The notes beneath the pieces were generated by a model. It did not search any database, had not been told where the DNA came from, and saw nothing but the letters and a program-made list of their open reading frames with translations. Below are positions 7,249-14,757 of a DNA stretch of 14,871 nucleotides, piece by piece. The position numbers were made by a program, and so were the translations under genes. This DNA is from Dehalococcoidia bacterium UBA2979 (GTDB taxonomy: Bacteria > Chloroflexota > Dehalococcoidia > UBA2979). Every line of letters begins with the position of its first letter. Position 1 is the stretch's first letter. The DNA is taken from contig DEAP01000081.1 in assembly GCA_002348225.1 (NCBI GenBank), positions 1 to 14,871 of the forward strand, written 5' to 3'.

Positions 7249-8727
7249 ATGGCCGAGACACCAAACAAAGACGAGACCTCACACCCGCTTGAGAAAATAT
7301 TCCACCCGAGATCCACTGCCCTTTTTGGTGTCTCGTCCAACGCCAAAGGAATGGCAAGTGGTTTCCTCACGTCACTGCTCGAGCATAAATATCATGAGAG
7401 AGCCCCGCTTTACATCATTAACCCGAAAGTTGAACAGATTTCGGGAATAAAAGCGTATGGGAGCCTACTGGATATTCCTGATCCAGTGGATCACGTTATA
7501 TCTCTGGTACCCGAACGAGTAGTTCCAGCATTGGTCGAGCAAGCGATAGCAAAACAAGTCAACAGTGTCCATTTCTACACTGCTGGATTTTCTGAAACTG
7601 GTGATCCTGACCTTATGGATCTCGAAAAAAGGCTAGTTGGTCAATTAACTGAATCTGGTATCAGGGTGATCGGACCCAACTGCATGGGACTCTATGTACC
7701 TCATGAAGGCTTAGCCTTTATGAATGGCTTCCCAGCGGAGGCCGGCAACGTTGCCGTAGTCTCTCAATCAGGAGCTAATGCTGGAGATATGATCCATGGT
7801 CTTGGAAGACGAGGCGTGAGGTTTTCAAAAGGGATATCGTTCGGTAACGGGGCTGACCTGAAGGCCCACCATTTCTTCGACTATCTCGCAAATGACGCCG
7901 AGACCGAAGTAGTTACTGCGTACCTTGAGGGTGTGCAGGAGGGATCCTATTTTTTTGATGCTGTGAAGACGCTCGCTGCTAAAAAACCAGTAATACTCCT
8001 AAAAGGTGGACTCACCGCTGCTGGTGCTCGAGCAGCTCACTCGCACACTGGCTCTTTGGCCGGCGAGATCAAAATCTTTGATGCAATGTGCCGCCAAGCC
8101 GGAGCCTCACGGGCTGTCACCATGGATGATCTCCATGATTTCACCGTGGCAAGTACAACTTCGTTGAAGGACATAAAAGGCAAAGGAGTCGCTCTTGTGT
8201 CAGGTGGTGGTGGTTTTGCGGTGCTCTCGGCAGACGCGATCGCGATGGCCGGCTTAGAGGTGCCTCCAACACCAGACCCTACTAAGGAAAAACTTCGAGA
8301 ATTCGTTCCCGTCGCCGGTACTTCAATAAACAACCCAATCGATACCAACCCAGGGGGAGATATCGAAATCTGGGCGAATACTATTGAAGTGGCAGCTGAA
8401 TCAGCTAATATTGACGTCGTGTTTGCAACTCTGCCTTGGAGTAGTAGTTCGACCTCTGACAATGATGATTCAGCTGATCCAGACTCTTTAGAGAGTGAGA
8501 TAAATGACTACGTTGATCGTCTGTCAGGAATTCAAGACCGAACGCAAAAACCTATAGTTATGCTCCTTCGGCAACGTGGCGATAACCGGAACTCGTCACA
8601 TCTGTTCGGTTTAGCGGCGTACAAAGCCGGCATACCATGCTTCTCCACCGTCAATCGAGCAGCGAGAGCTGCCGCTGAAATCCTTGACTGGCGAGAACGC
8701 CGCGAAGGACTACCTGCACTTTTCTAG
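7249..8727 (+). CDS. CoA-binding protein, alpha-subunit type of ADP-forming acyl-CoA synthetase
   Basis: This 492-aa protein resembles the alpha part of NDP-forming acyl-CoA synthetases, which interconvert acyl-CoA and acid plus ATP through a phosphohistidine. An N-terminal Rossmann CoA-binding domain spans about 15-150: LFGVSS near 25-30, IINPK near 56, GPNCMG at 142-147. Two succinyl-CoA-ligase-like flavodoxin domains follow, with SQSG (172-175) and the probable phosphorylated His, H266, in AHSHTGSLAG. The ATP-grasp beta domain found in single-chain members is missing, so a partner subunit or another role is needed; none is visible in the window. The ATG at 7249 has GGAG at 7240-7243. A TTG at 7234 would add five residues ahead of this site and is less likely. 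The substrate cannot be told from sequence. Confidence 0.85.
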   Translation: MAETPNKDETSHPLEKIFHPRSTALFGVSSNAKGMASGFLTSLLEHKYHERAPLYIINPKVEQISGIKAYGSLLDIPDPVDHVISLVPERVVPALVEQAIAKQVNSVHFYTAGFSETGDPDLMDLEKRLVGQLTESGIRVIGPNCMGLYVPHEGLAFMNGFPAEAGNVAVVSQSGANAGDMIHGLGRRGVRFSKGISFGNGADLKAHHFFDYLANDAETEVVTAYLEGVQEGSYFFDAVKTLAAKKPVILLKGGLTAAGARAAHSHTGSLAGEIKIFDAMCRQAGASRAVTMDDLHDFTVASTTSLKDIKGKGVALVSGGGGFAVLSADAIAMAGLEVPPTPDPTKEKLREFVPVAGTSINNPIDTNPGGDIEIWANTIEVAAESANIDVVFATLPWSSSSTSDNDDSADPDSLESEINDYVDRLSGIQDRTQKPIVMLLRQRGDNRNSSHLFGLAAYKAGIPCFSTVNRAARAAAEILDWRERREGLPALF

Positions 8728-8735
8728 GGGTCAAA

Positions 8736-9665
8736 ATGGCTCGCGTGTTAACTCATGAAATTCTACGAGAACCTAACTTGGAAACAGCTCCGATTGATCA
8801 GGTTTCTCCCAAAACAAATAAGACTCTGGTCACGCACCAATTGTCACCTGCTGGTGCTGGTATCTTCGTGGATCTGCGGGGGGCGTGGTCTGCTATCTCG
8901 ATACTCGACTGCGTAAGTCAGATAAGAACGTCAACAACAACTGAACCGGTATTCTTAAAGTACCGTTCCTCAGCCACGCTCGCGCAATTCTTGGAATTGA
9001 GTGAGAGGGTGGGACTAGCTGGTCCGCTGGCTGTTCATGGACTCGGCGTAGCAGGCCAAGCCTTCACTTCCGACGATGAATATCTTATGCGAGCTGTGGC
9101 AAAATCTCGGTGTGGATTAGTCCTGTCCCCATGGAAGATCGACCGTGAGGGTATTGCCGGTGCTGAAATTGATTGGATCATCGACGCCATGGGGAGAGCT
9201 CTCGACTGGGCTGTTGCGAAAGGGGCACCTGGACCGATATTTCTAGACGCCCTGTCATGGCCGGCACTTATTGATCCTGCTGGGACCCGTAGATCTATAT
9301 CATTGGTGCAACGGTACAACGAATATTTCCCTAGTGCCAATTCTTTTGTCACGATAGATCCGGTCGGCGCCGGAACTGCCGCCAACCTGCAGATATCTCT
9401 GGAGAGTGTTCTGTTCGCTGCCATGTGGAATAACCAAGTTGATACGATCGCATGTCCCTATCAAATGCCTCATATTGAAAGACTATCTAAAATCGCCAGC
9501 GAACAGGTGCGTCCCGAGTATGGAGATGAATTTTTCTTACAGAAACTGATACAGTTAGAACTATGGGAGGTGCTCGAAACAATTTTAGATGCAGACATCT
9601 CACCTTCGCTTAAGGAGGCCGTTTATCAAATATATTTCAATGACCCTTTGACGATGGAATTTTAA
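8736..9665 (+). CDS. Uncharacterised alpha/beta protein downstream of the CoA ligase subunit
   Basis: I do not recognise this 309-aa protein. It starts at an ATG 8 nt after the previous stop, with GGGG (8727-8730) overlapping that stop, so it is very likely co-transcribed with the CoA-ligase alpha gene. No signal peptide or membrane segment is apparent. After a variable N-terminus there are regularly spaced hydrophobic strands: GIFVDLRG (42-49), PVFLKY (71-76), PLAVHG (97-102), GLVLSPW (127-133), PIFLDALSW (167-175), SFVTIDPVG (203-211) and DTIACPY (236-242), each followed by helix. This is the rhythm of a TIM-barrel-like fold and loosely recalls pterin-binding (DHPS/MtrH-like) domains, but no diagnostic motif confirms it. 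The Gly-rich GAGTAANLQ (211-219) could bind a phosphate or cofactor. Function is unknown. Confidence 0.75.
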   Translation: MARVLTHEILREPNLETAPIDQVSPKTNKTLVTHQLSPAGAGIFVDLRGAWSAISILDCVSQIRTSTTTEPVFLKYRSSATLAQFLELSERVGLAGPLAVHGLGVAGQAFTSDDEYLMRAVAKSRCGLVLSPWKIDREGIAGAEIDWIIDAMGRALDWAVAKGAPGPIFLDALSWPALIDPAGTRRSISLVQRYNEYFPSANSFVTIDPVGAGTAANLQISLESVLFAAMWNNQVDTIACPYQMPHIERLSKIASEQVRPEYGDEFFLQKLIQLELWEVLETILDADISPSLKEAVYQIYFNDPLTMEF

Positions 9666-9693
9666 TCGAACCAATACTAGAAACCTACATGTG

Positions 9694-9698
9694 AAGGA
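9694..9698 (+). promoter_or_regulatory. Shine-Dalgarno supporting a CTG start of mutS
   Basis: AAGGA lies 9 nt before the CTG at 9708. No comparable purine-rich site precedes the TTG at 9741, which is the first ATG/GTG/TTG codon in the mutS frame. The ATG at 9689 is out of frame and is followed at once by TGA, so it cannot start mutS. Confidence 0.6.
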
Positions 9699-9707
9699 AA
9701 ATAGACT

Positions 9708-12299
9708 CTGCTTAGCCCTGGTAGAAAACAATACTTAGCCTTGAAAGCAGCCCACCCAGATGCGGTACTTCTTTTCCGCATGGGTGATTTTTATGAGACC
9801 TTTGACGCTGATGCTGAGCTCGCAGCTCGGGTGCTCGGAATAGCCTTGACTTCTCGGCCAATGGGAAAAGGTGAGGGGCGAATCCCACTTGCAGGAGTTC
9901 CCCACCATCAATTAGAACGATATCTCGACATCCTAGTAAATGCCGGCCATCGTGTGGCCATAGCTGAACAAACTTCTTTGCCGCCGTCTAAAGGTGGGAC
10001 TCAAGGGCTAGTCGAAAGGCGAGTCACACGTGTAGTTACTCCCGGAACGGTAGATTCTGGAGCACTGATCACCAGTGGCTCGAACAACTGGCTGAGTTCT
10101 GTAGTAAGAGATCCTGTCGATGGAGCTAATAATTGGGGAATCGCGACAGTTGATGTCACCACCGGTGAGATCCGGCTAAAAGAATTGCATCAAGGTGAGA
10201 TTCTGGGAGAGTTGTCTCGTCTAACTCCAAGGGAAATACTTTGTGAACAAGTAGATACTCTCCATTCTCTGAATACCTCGGAACTACCCCCTAGCCTAAG
10301 AACGATCCGACCACCGGAAGAGTTTCAAGTCGAATATGCTCGAATAATTTGGAGTCAGACATCAGGCAATCCTCCAATCGATTCTTTCGGACTAGAGAAC
10401 CATCCCCAGGCCCTGAGGGCTCTGGGAGCAATACTTGGATACATCCGAGAAGTATGGCCTGACGCATTAGCCGTGCTACAGACACCCAAGCTTGAGGCAA
10501 ATAACGACTTCATTTTCGTCGACCCCCAAACACGAAGGAGCCTAGATCTAATAAACACTAGGGAAAGAAGCGAGGAATCACTATTATCAGTTATTGATCA
10601 AACGAGGACACCCATGGGAAAACGGCTCCTCGAAGATCGCATTTCTCGTCCCTCGAGAGATCTCCGCGAAATCGCTGATAGACTCGATGAGGCCACACTG
10701 CTACTACAAGACCACCATGTCAGAGATAGCGTTCGTGCAAAGCTGTCAAAACTCTCCGACATAGATCGATTAGTTGCACGGATTAGTTCAGGATCTAGAA
10801 ACGGCAAGCTCCTAGCCCAGCTCCGCGATACTCTCCGTGAAATACCCGCAATTATCGATCTTATTTCGCCTAACAATACCAACCTTGCCCACTTACTCCG
10901 TGCTGGAGAAGAACTGCTTATACTGACCAACCACCTTGACACAGTGCTAGCGGAAGATCCTCCAGCTGAACCCGGGGATCAACCCACTATTCGAGAGGAA
11001 TTTAGCGACAGCCTTGATCACCAAAGAGTGATCCTTGCAGAATGCTTCTCCGAGCTCACGAAGCTGGAAGTGAAAGAGCGCAAATCCACAGGGCTATCAA
11101 TAAAGGTGGGGTATAACAGAGTATTTGGTTATTTCCTTGAATGCCCTCGAAGTCAGGCTGCCCATGTCCCTGAAAGCTATGAAGCCAAACAAACCCTCGC
11201 CAATTCTCAACGATTTACATTGCCCCTCCTCGACGAAATCGAGAATTCAATCAGATCAGCTCAGGCGGCCATCATCCATGAAGAGGAAACAATCGTGCAC
11301 ACTATTTTCCAGGTAGTGATCGATACTGCTGACGAGTTAAGGGAGCTTGGATTAACAATTGCACGATTGGATGTCGCATGCAGTACTGCGGAGTTAGCGC
11401 ATACGAATCAATATGTTCGACCCAAAATGGTGACAGACTCAACACTAGAAATTATCAATGGACGACACCCCGTTGTGGAAAGCAAGCTTCAAACAGGAGA
11501 GTTTATAGCTAACGACTGCAGACTAGGTTCATCTGCTCCTAGAATAATGCTGTTGACTGGGCCTAATATGGCTGGTAAATCAACTTACCTCCGTCAATGT
11601 GCATTGATAGTGTTATTGGCTCACGCCGGCTTCTACGTACCAGCTGAACAGGCATCGGTCCCATTAGTCGATCGTATCTATTCCCGCGTGGGGGCTCAAG
11701 ATCAGATAGCTGCCGGCAGGTCAACATTCATGGTCGAGATGTCGGAAACTGCCACGATATTGAATAACATGAGTAACGAGTCTCTGATAATTTTTGATGA
11801 AGTCGGTCGGGGGACAGCCACGGAAGATGGCTTGGCTATCGCTCAGGCGATTCTCGAGCATCTACACAATGATGTTTCCCCAGCCCCGCTGACTCTTTTT
11901 GCGACTCATTATCGAGAATTAACTGATGTGGCCAGCCAGTTTGACGACGCTAGTAACCATTCTGTCTCCGTAGTAAATCACAATGGCGATATCGTATTTC
12001 TACACAAAATTGTTGAGGGTGCCGCAGATGGTTCCTATGGAGTGCATGTAGCTTCGCTTGCTGGATTACCGGAGAGTGTAGTACTCAGAGCAAAAACAAT
12101 ACTTGCCAGCCTGTCAAAGTTTGAAATTCAGGAGATCGCTAGTCAAAGTTCTGTCTCGGAAGCAACAGACGATCGCCGAGGATTGGACCGTGAAGTCATT
12201 AAGCAACTTGAAAACCTGACAGTTGATCAAATGAGCCCGAAGGATGCGCTCGACTATCTATATGAACTCAAGGCGCGGATAAACGATTTTAAATTATAA
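9708..12299 (+). CDS. mutS: DNA mismatch repair protein MutS, apparent CTG start
   Basis: MutS recognises base mismatches and small loops and recruits MutL in an ATP-dependent way. The mismatch-reading Phe-x-Glu is F28-x-E30 in RMGDFYETF. Connector, lever and clamp domains fill the middle. The ATPase has Walker A GPNMAGKST (618-626), Walker B with D697/E698 in IIFDEVGRGT, and ATHYREL. The C-terminal helix-turn-helix dimerisation region ends near DALDYLYELK. The frame is open back to 9705, and residues encoded before the TTG at 9741 (SPGRKQYLALK) match the usual MutS N-terminus. The only start-like codon covering them is CTG at 9708, which has AAGGA 9 nt upstream, giving 863 aa, a normal length. 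If CTG is not used, TTG at 9741 gives 852 aa lacking 11 conserved residues. Family identity is certain; the start is inferred. Confidence 0.95.
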   Translation: MLSPGRKQYLALKAAHPDAVLLFRMGDFYETFDADAELAARVLGIALTSRPMGKGEGRIPLAGVPHHQLERYLDILVNAGHRVAIAEQTSLPPSKGGTQGLVERRVTRVVTPGTVDSGALITSGSNNWLSSVVRDPVDGANNWGIATVDVTTGEIRLKELHQGEILGELSRLTPREILCEQVDTLHSLNTSELPPSLRTIRPPEEFQVEYARIIWSQTSGNPPIDSFGLENHPQALRALGAILGYIREVWPDALAVLQTPKLEANNDFIFVDPQTRRSLDLINTRERSEESLLSVIDQTRTPMGKRLLEDRISRPSRDLREIADRLDEATLLLQDHHVRDSVRAKLSKLSDIDRLVARISSGSRNGKLLAQLRDTLREIPAIIDLISPNNTNLAHLLRAGEELLILTNHLDTVLAEDPPAEPGDQPTIREEFSDSLDHQRVILAECFSELTKLEVKERKSTGLSIKVGYNRVFGYFLECPRSQAAHVPESYEAKQTLANSQRFTLPLLDEIENSIRSAQAAIIHEEETIVHTIFQVVIDTADELRELGLTIARLDVACSTAELAHTNQYVRPKMVTDSTLEIINGRHPVVESKLQTGEFIANDCRLGSSAPRIMLLTGPNMAGKSTYLRQCALIVLLAHAGFYVPAEQASVPLVDRIYSRVGAQDQIAAGRSTFMVEMSETATILNNMSNESLIIFDEVGRGTATEDGLAIAQAILEHLHNDVSPAPLTLFATHYRELTDVASQFDDASNHSVSVVNHNGDIVFLHKIVEGAADGSYGVHVASLAGLPESVVLRAKTILASLSKFEIQEIASQSSVSEATDDRRGLDREVIKQLENLTVDQMSPKDALDYLYELKARINDFKL

Positions 12300-12303
12300 A
12301 ACC

Positions 12304-12349
12304 TTCTATCAATTAGTCATCTGTCTATGCAAGTGATTATTTGATAGAA
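12304..12349 (+). promoter_or_regulatory. Long imperfect hairpin between mutS and mutL
   Basis: TTCTATCAA (12304-12312) pairs perfectly with TTGATAGAA (12341-12349). After a U-U mismatch, 12314-12320 pairs with 12333-12339 (two G-U wobbles included). After a C-A mismatch, 12322-12324 pairs with 12329-12331, closing a CUAU loop. This makes a 46-nt stem-loop with 19 pairs, filling nearly the whole gap and ending 7 nt before the mutL ATG. The stem is AU-rich and not followed by a U tract, so it is not a typical intrinsic terminator. It could limit ribosome access to mutL, mark an RNA processing site, or be a DNA dyad. Confidence 0.65.
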
Positions 12350-12356
12350 TTACCGT

Positions 12357-14153
12357 ATGGTCGCCTCAATTTATACGGACTCCGGCTCGAACCTATTGCC
12401 TCCCCCCCACTCGCACGAAATTAGGAAGCTCGATTCTAGCGTCGCATCTTTAATTGCTGCGGGGGAAGTCATTGAGCGACCTGCGTCAATAGTGAAGGAA
12501 CTAGTCGAAAATGCTGTAGATGCGGGGGCATCAAGGATTGAAATATCTGTCGACAATGGTGGTATCGATTTAATCAGAGTGCATGACAACGGGAGAGGTA
12601 TTCCGGCTGACCAAATGCCCTTAGCGTTCGTAAGGCATGCTACTTCCAAACTAGCTAGTATCGATGATCTCTTCAGGATTCAGACTCTCGGTTTCCGAGG
12701 GGAGGCGCTAGCTTCTGTGGCGTCTGCTGCGGAATGCACTCTCATCACTCGACCAGCTGACACAAGTCATGGACACGCTTTAGTTGCGTCGTATACCGGA
12801 GTTAGCCCACTAAAGCCACACCCACACCCGATAGGCACAACGATAGAGGTTAGAGGGCTTTTCGACGCAATCCCAGCACGTAAGAAATTCCTTGGCACCT
12901 CTCGCGCTGAATCTATGGCTATCACTAAAATCGTTTGTCAAATCGCTCTAGCCTATCCAGACATCGCGTTCCGACTGATCACGGATGATAATGACAAGAT
13001 ACTCACTCCAGGTGACGGTTCACCTAGAAGCGCCTTTGGCGCCGTACATTCACCTGAGCTTGCGGAGCCACTACTAGACTTTCACTCTGAGCTAAATAAA
13101 TCCGAGAGCCCAGTATCAGTATCTGGCTTGTGCAGTCCTCCCTCGGTGCACAAGGGTAATCGGTCGTATATACATATCCTCGTCAACGGACGAAGTATCC
13201 AATCCAAACCTCTACTCCATGCCATCGAACGCACTTACTCGTCTCTGTTGCCGATTGGACGACATCCCTGTGTATTATTGAATGTCACCGTCCAGCCAGA
13301 TCAAGTGGATGTCAATATTCACCCCGCAAAACAGGAAATTAAGTTCGAATCGGAAAGTGAGGTGGTTAAAACTACTCAGTTTGCACTGGGACGAGCCTTG
13401 AGTAATGCCTCATTCACAACACTGGAAACGGCCGTAACAAACATGGCGCCCACAGTGATCATGCGTGATGTATTCTCGCAACCAAAACTCACTAGATACG
13501 AGTTAACCAATTCCCTAGAAGAAAGGGTGAATTCAGAACCTACCTCCCAGATCAGTAACGTAGGTCCCGAGAGTGAATTTGACCTCCGTGAGCTAAGGCC
13601 GATTGGACAATTTTCTCTGAAATACATATTGTGTGAGGCCAGAGACAGTCTCATGCTCATAGACCAGCATGCTGCAGACGAACGCGCTAGATATGAGACG
13701 TTACTCGAAGATATTGCCACTGGAAATACTAGACGCCAACCATTGCTCTCCCCCATCATCGTAAATTCGACTCCACTACTACATGACCTGGCGAGAAACG
13801 AACAGACCGCGATATCAGAGCTAGGCTGGGACTTCGAACTTCTGAGCCAGCATAGAATTCTTATTCGGGAAATCCCAGCTCTTATAAACGCGAAAAACAA
13901 AAATATTGAAATGATGTGGCGAAAGGTGCTCGAGGAACAGATCGCTGAAGAACATCTGTCTGGTCCAAATACTTTTGCAGCCGGTCTGGCATGCCATTCA
14001 TCTATCCGTGCAGGAGACAAACTAACCAGGCACGATATAAAATTTTTGATTGAGAGATTAGCTCAGACGGATAATCCATTCACTTGCGCTCATGGGCGGC
14101 CGTCCATGATCGAAATAGGTGAACGATTTCTAGACAAGCAGTTCCTCAGGTAG
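12357..14153 (+). CDS. mutL: DNA mismatch repair endonuclease MutL
   Basis: MutL couples mismatch recognition by MutS to strand incision. The GHKL ATPase is complete: E48 and N52 in KELVENAVDAG, D77NGRG81, and GFRGEAL (112-118). The C-terminal domain has the metal-dependent nicking motif DQHA-x2-E-x4-E at 436-447 (DQHAADERARYE), with supporting metal-site elements ACHSS (545-549), CAHGRP (577-582, usual form CPHGRP) and a terminal FLR. It should therefore nick DNA itself, as in bacteria without MutH/Dam. At 598 aa the length is normal. The ATG at 12357 is preceded by no clear Shine-Dalgarno but directly by the hairpin at 12304-12349. Residues 1-20 form a variable extension before the conserved IRKLDSSVASLIAAGEV. 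No better downstream start is seen. It is probably in one operon with mutS. Confidence 0.95.
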   Translation: MVASIYTDSGSNLLPPPHSHEIRKLDSSVASLIAAGEVIERPASIVKELVENAVDAGASRIEISVDNGGIDLIRVHDNGRGIPADQMPLAFVRHATSKLASIDDLFRIQTLGFRGEALASVASAAECTLITRPADTSHGHALVASYTGVSPLKPHPHPIGTTIEVRGLFDAIPARKKFLGTSRAESMAITKIVCQIALAYPDIAFRLITDDNDKILTPGDGSPRSAFGAVHSPELAEPLLDFHSELNKSESPVSVSGLCSPPSVHKGNRSYIHILVNGRSIQSKPLLHAIERTYSSLLPIGRHPCVLLNVTVQPDQVDVNIHPAKQEIKFESESEVVKTTQFALGRALSNASFTTLETAVTNMAPTVIMRDVFSQPKLTRYELTNSLEERVNSEPTSQISNVGPESEFDLRELRPIGQFSLKYILCEARDSLMLIDQHAADERARYETLLEDIATGNTRRQPLLSPIIVNSTPLLHDLARNEQTAISELGWDFELLSQHRILIREIPALINAKNKNIEMMWRKVLEEQIAEEHLSGPNTFAAGLACHSSIRAGDKLTRHDIKFLIERLAQTDNPFTCAHGRPSMIEIGERFLDKQFLR

Positions 14154-14177
14154 TCTGTGAGATTAACTGGGAATGCC

Positions 14178-14206
14178 TTGAGCGACACTTACTTCAGAGT
14201 TAGTAT
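14178..14206 (+). promoter_or_regulatory. Candidate sigma-70-type promoter before the NuoE-type gene
   Basis: TTGAGC (14178-14183) and TAGTAT (14201-14206) are separated by 17 nt in the 70-nt gap after mutL. Each hexamer matches four of six consensus bases. The predicted transcript start near 14213 would give a very short leader before AGGAG (14217-14221). This is a weak prediction by eye. Confidence 0.3.
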
Positions 14207-14223
14207 TTGTGTAAATAGGAGAT

Positions 14224-14757
14224 TTGGACTTAAGCAAGATGCCTCTCGAGACTGAATCAACTCTGCGTATCCGCTCCCTTATTCAGGGATTTCGCCCTAA
14301 CAATGGTGATTTACTGGGTGCACTACACACGGTGCAACATGAGTTCGGATATTTATCACACGAGGCTTTGAAAGTGATCGCAGAGCAGTTCGAGATGTTT
14401 CCGTCTCATGTATATGGGATGGCCTCCTTCTACGAAGAATTTAGATTTACTCCGCCGCCTGAGACCACTATTCGATGGTGTTCTGGGCCTGCCTGCCGAA
14501 CAAAAAATGCCAACGGTATCAAAAACGCAATGATGGCTGTCCTCGGGATCGACGAGTTAGGAAGCCAAACCGAGGACGGTAAGTGCGGCATGATACTTGG
14601 ACAATGCAATGGAACCTGTGAACTAGCCCCCATGGTTTGGATTGAACAAAAATCCGTTTATGAGCATCCTGTTGGGAATCTCACTGCTGCCAAGTCAATA
14701 AAGATTGCTCGTGCCCTCTCCGAAAATAGCGACGTGCCGGAGGCTCTTAATGACTAA
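14224..14757 (+). CDS. nuoE: NuoE-type [2Fe-2S] subunit (NADH dehydrogenase 24 kDa family)
   Basis: This protein carries one [2Fe-2S] cluster in a thioredoxin-like fold and passes electrons next to the flavin subunit of complex I or of a related NAD-linked formate dehydrogenase/hydrogenase. The four ligands are clear: C86-x4-C91 (CSGPAC) and C128-x3-C132 (CNGTC), the NuoE spacing. The N-terminal helical part shows LGALHTVQHEFGYLS and FYEEFRF, both typical. At 177 aa, or 172 from the ATG, its length fits. The start is unsettled. TTG at 14224 is only 2 nt from AGGAG (14217-14221), which is too close. ATG at 14239 is 17 nt away, which is long. Upstream the frame is closed by TAA at 14212. The next gene starts inside its stop region (8-nt overlap), so the two are co-translated. 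Whether the complex is complex I or another oxidoreductase cannot be decided here. Confidence 0.9.
   Translation: MDLSKMPLETESTLRIRSLIQGFRPNNGDLLGALHTVQHEFGYLSHEALKVIAEQFEMFPSHVYGMASFYEEFRFTPPPETTIRWCSGPACRTKNANGIKNAMMAVLGIDELGSQTEDGKCGMILGQCNGTCELAPMVWIEQKSVYEHPVGNLTAAKSIKIARALSENSDVPEALND

Noticed and set aside
8037..8462. A 141-codon minus-strand frame inside the CoA-ligase alpha gene
   Set aside because: It is an antisense shadow of a well-supported gene with no independent signals.
13376..14020. A 214-codon open frame on the minus strand inside mutL
   Set aside because: It lies wholly within a certain gene, has a Ser/Arg-rich composition typical of antisense shadows, and shows no ribosome binding site or domain.
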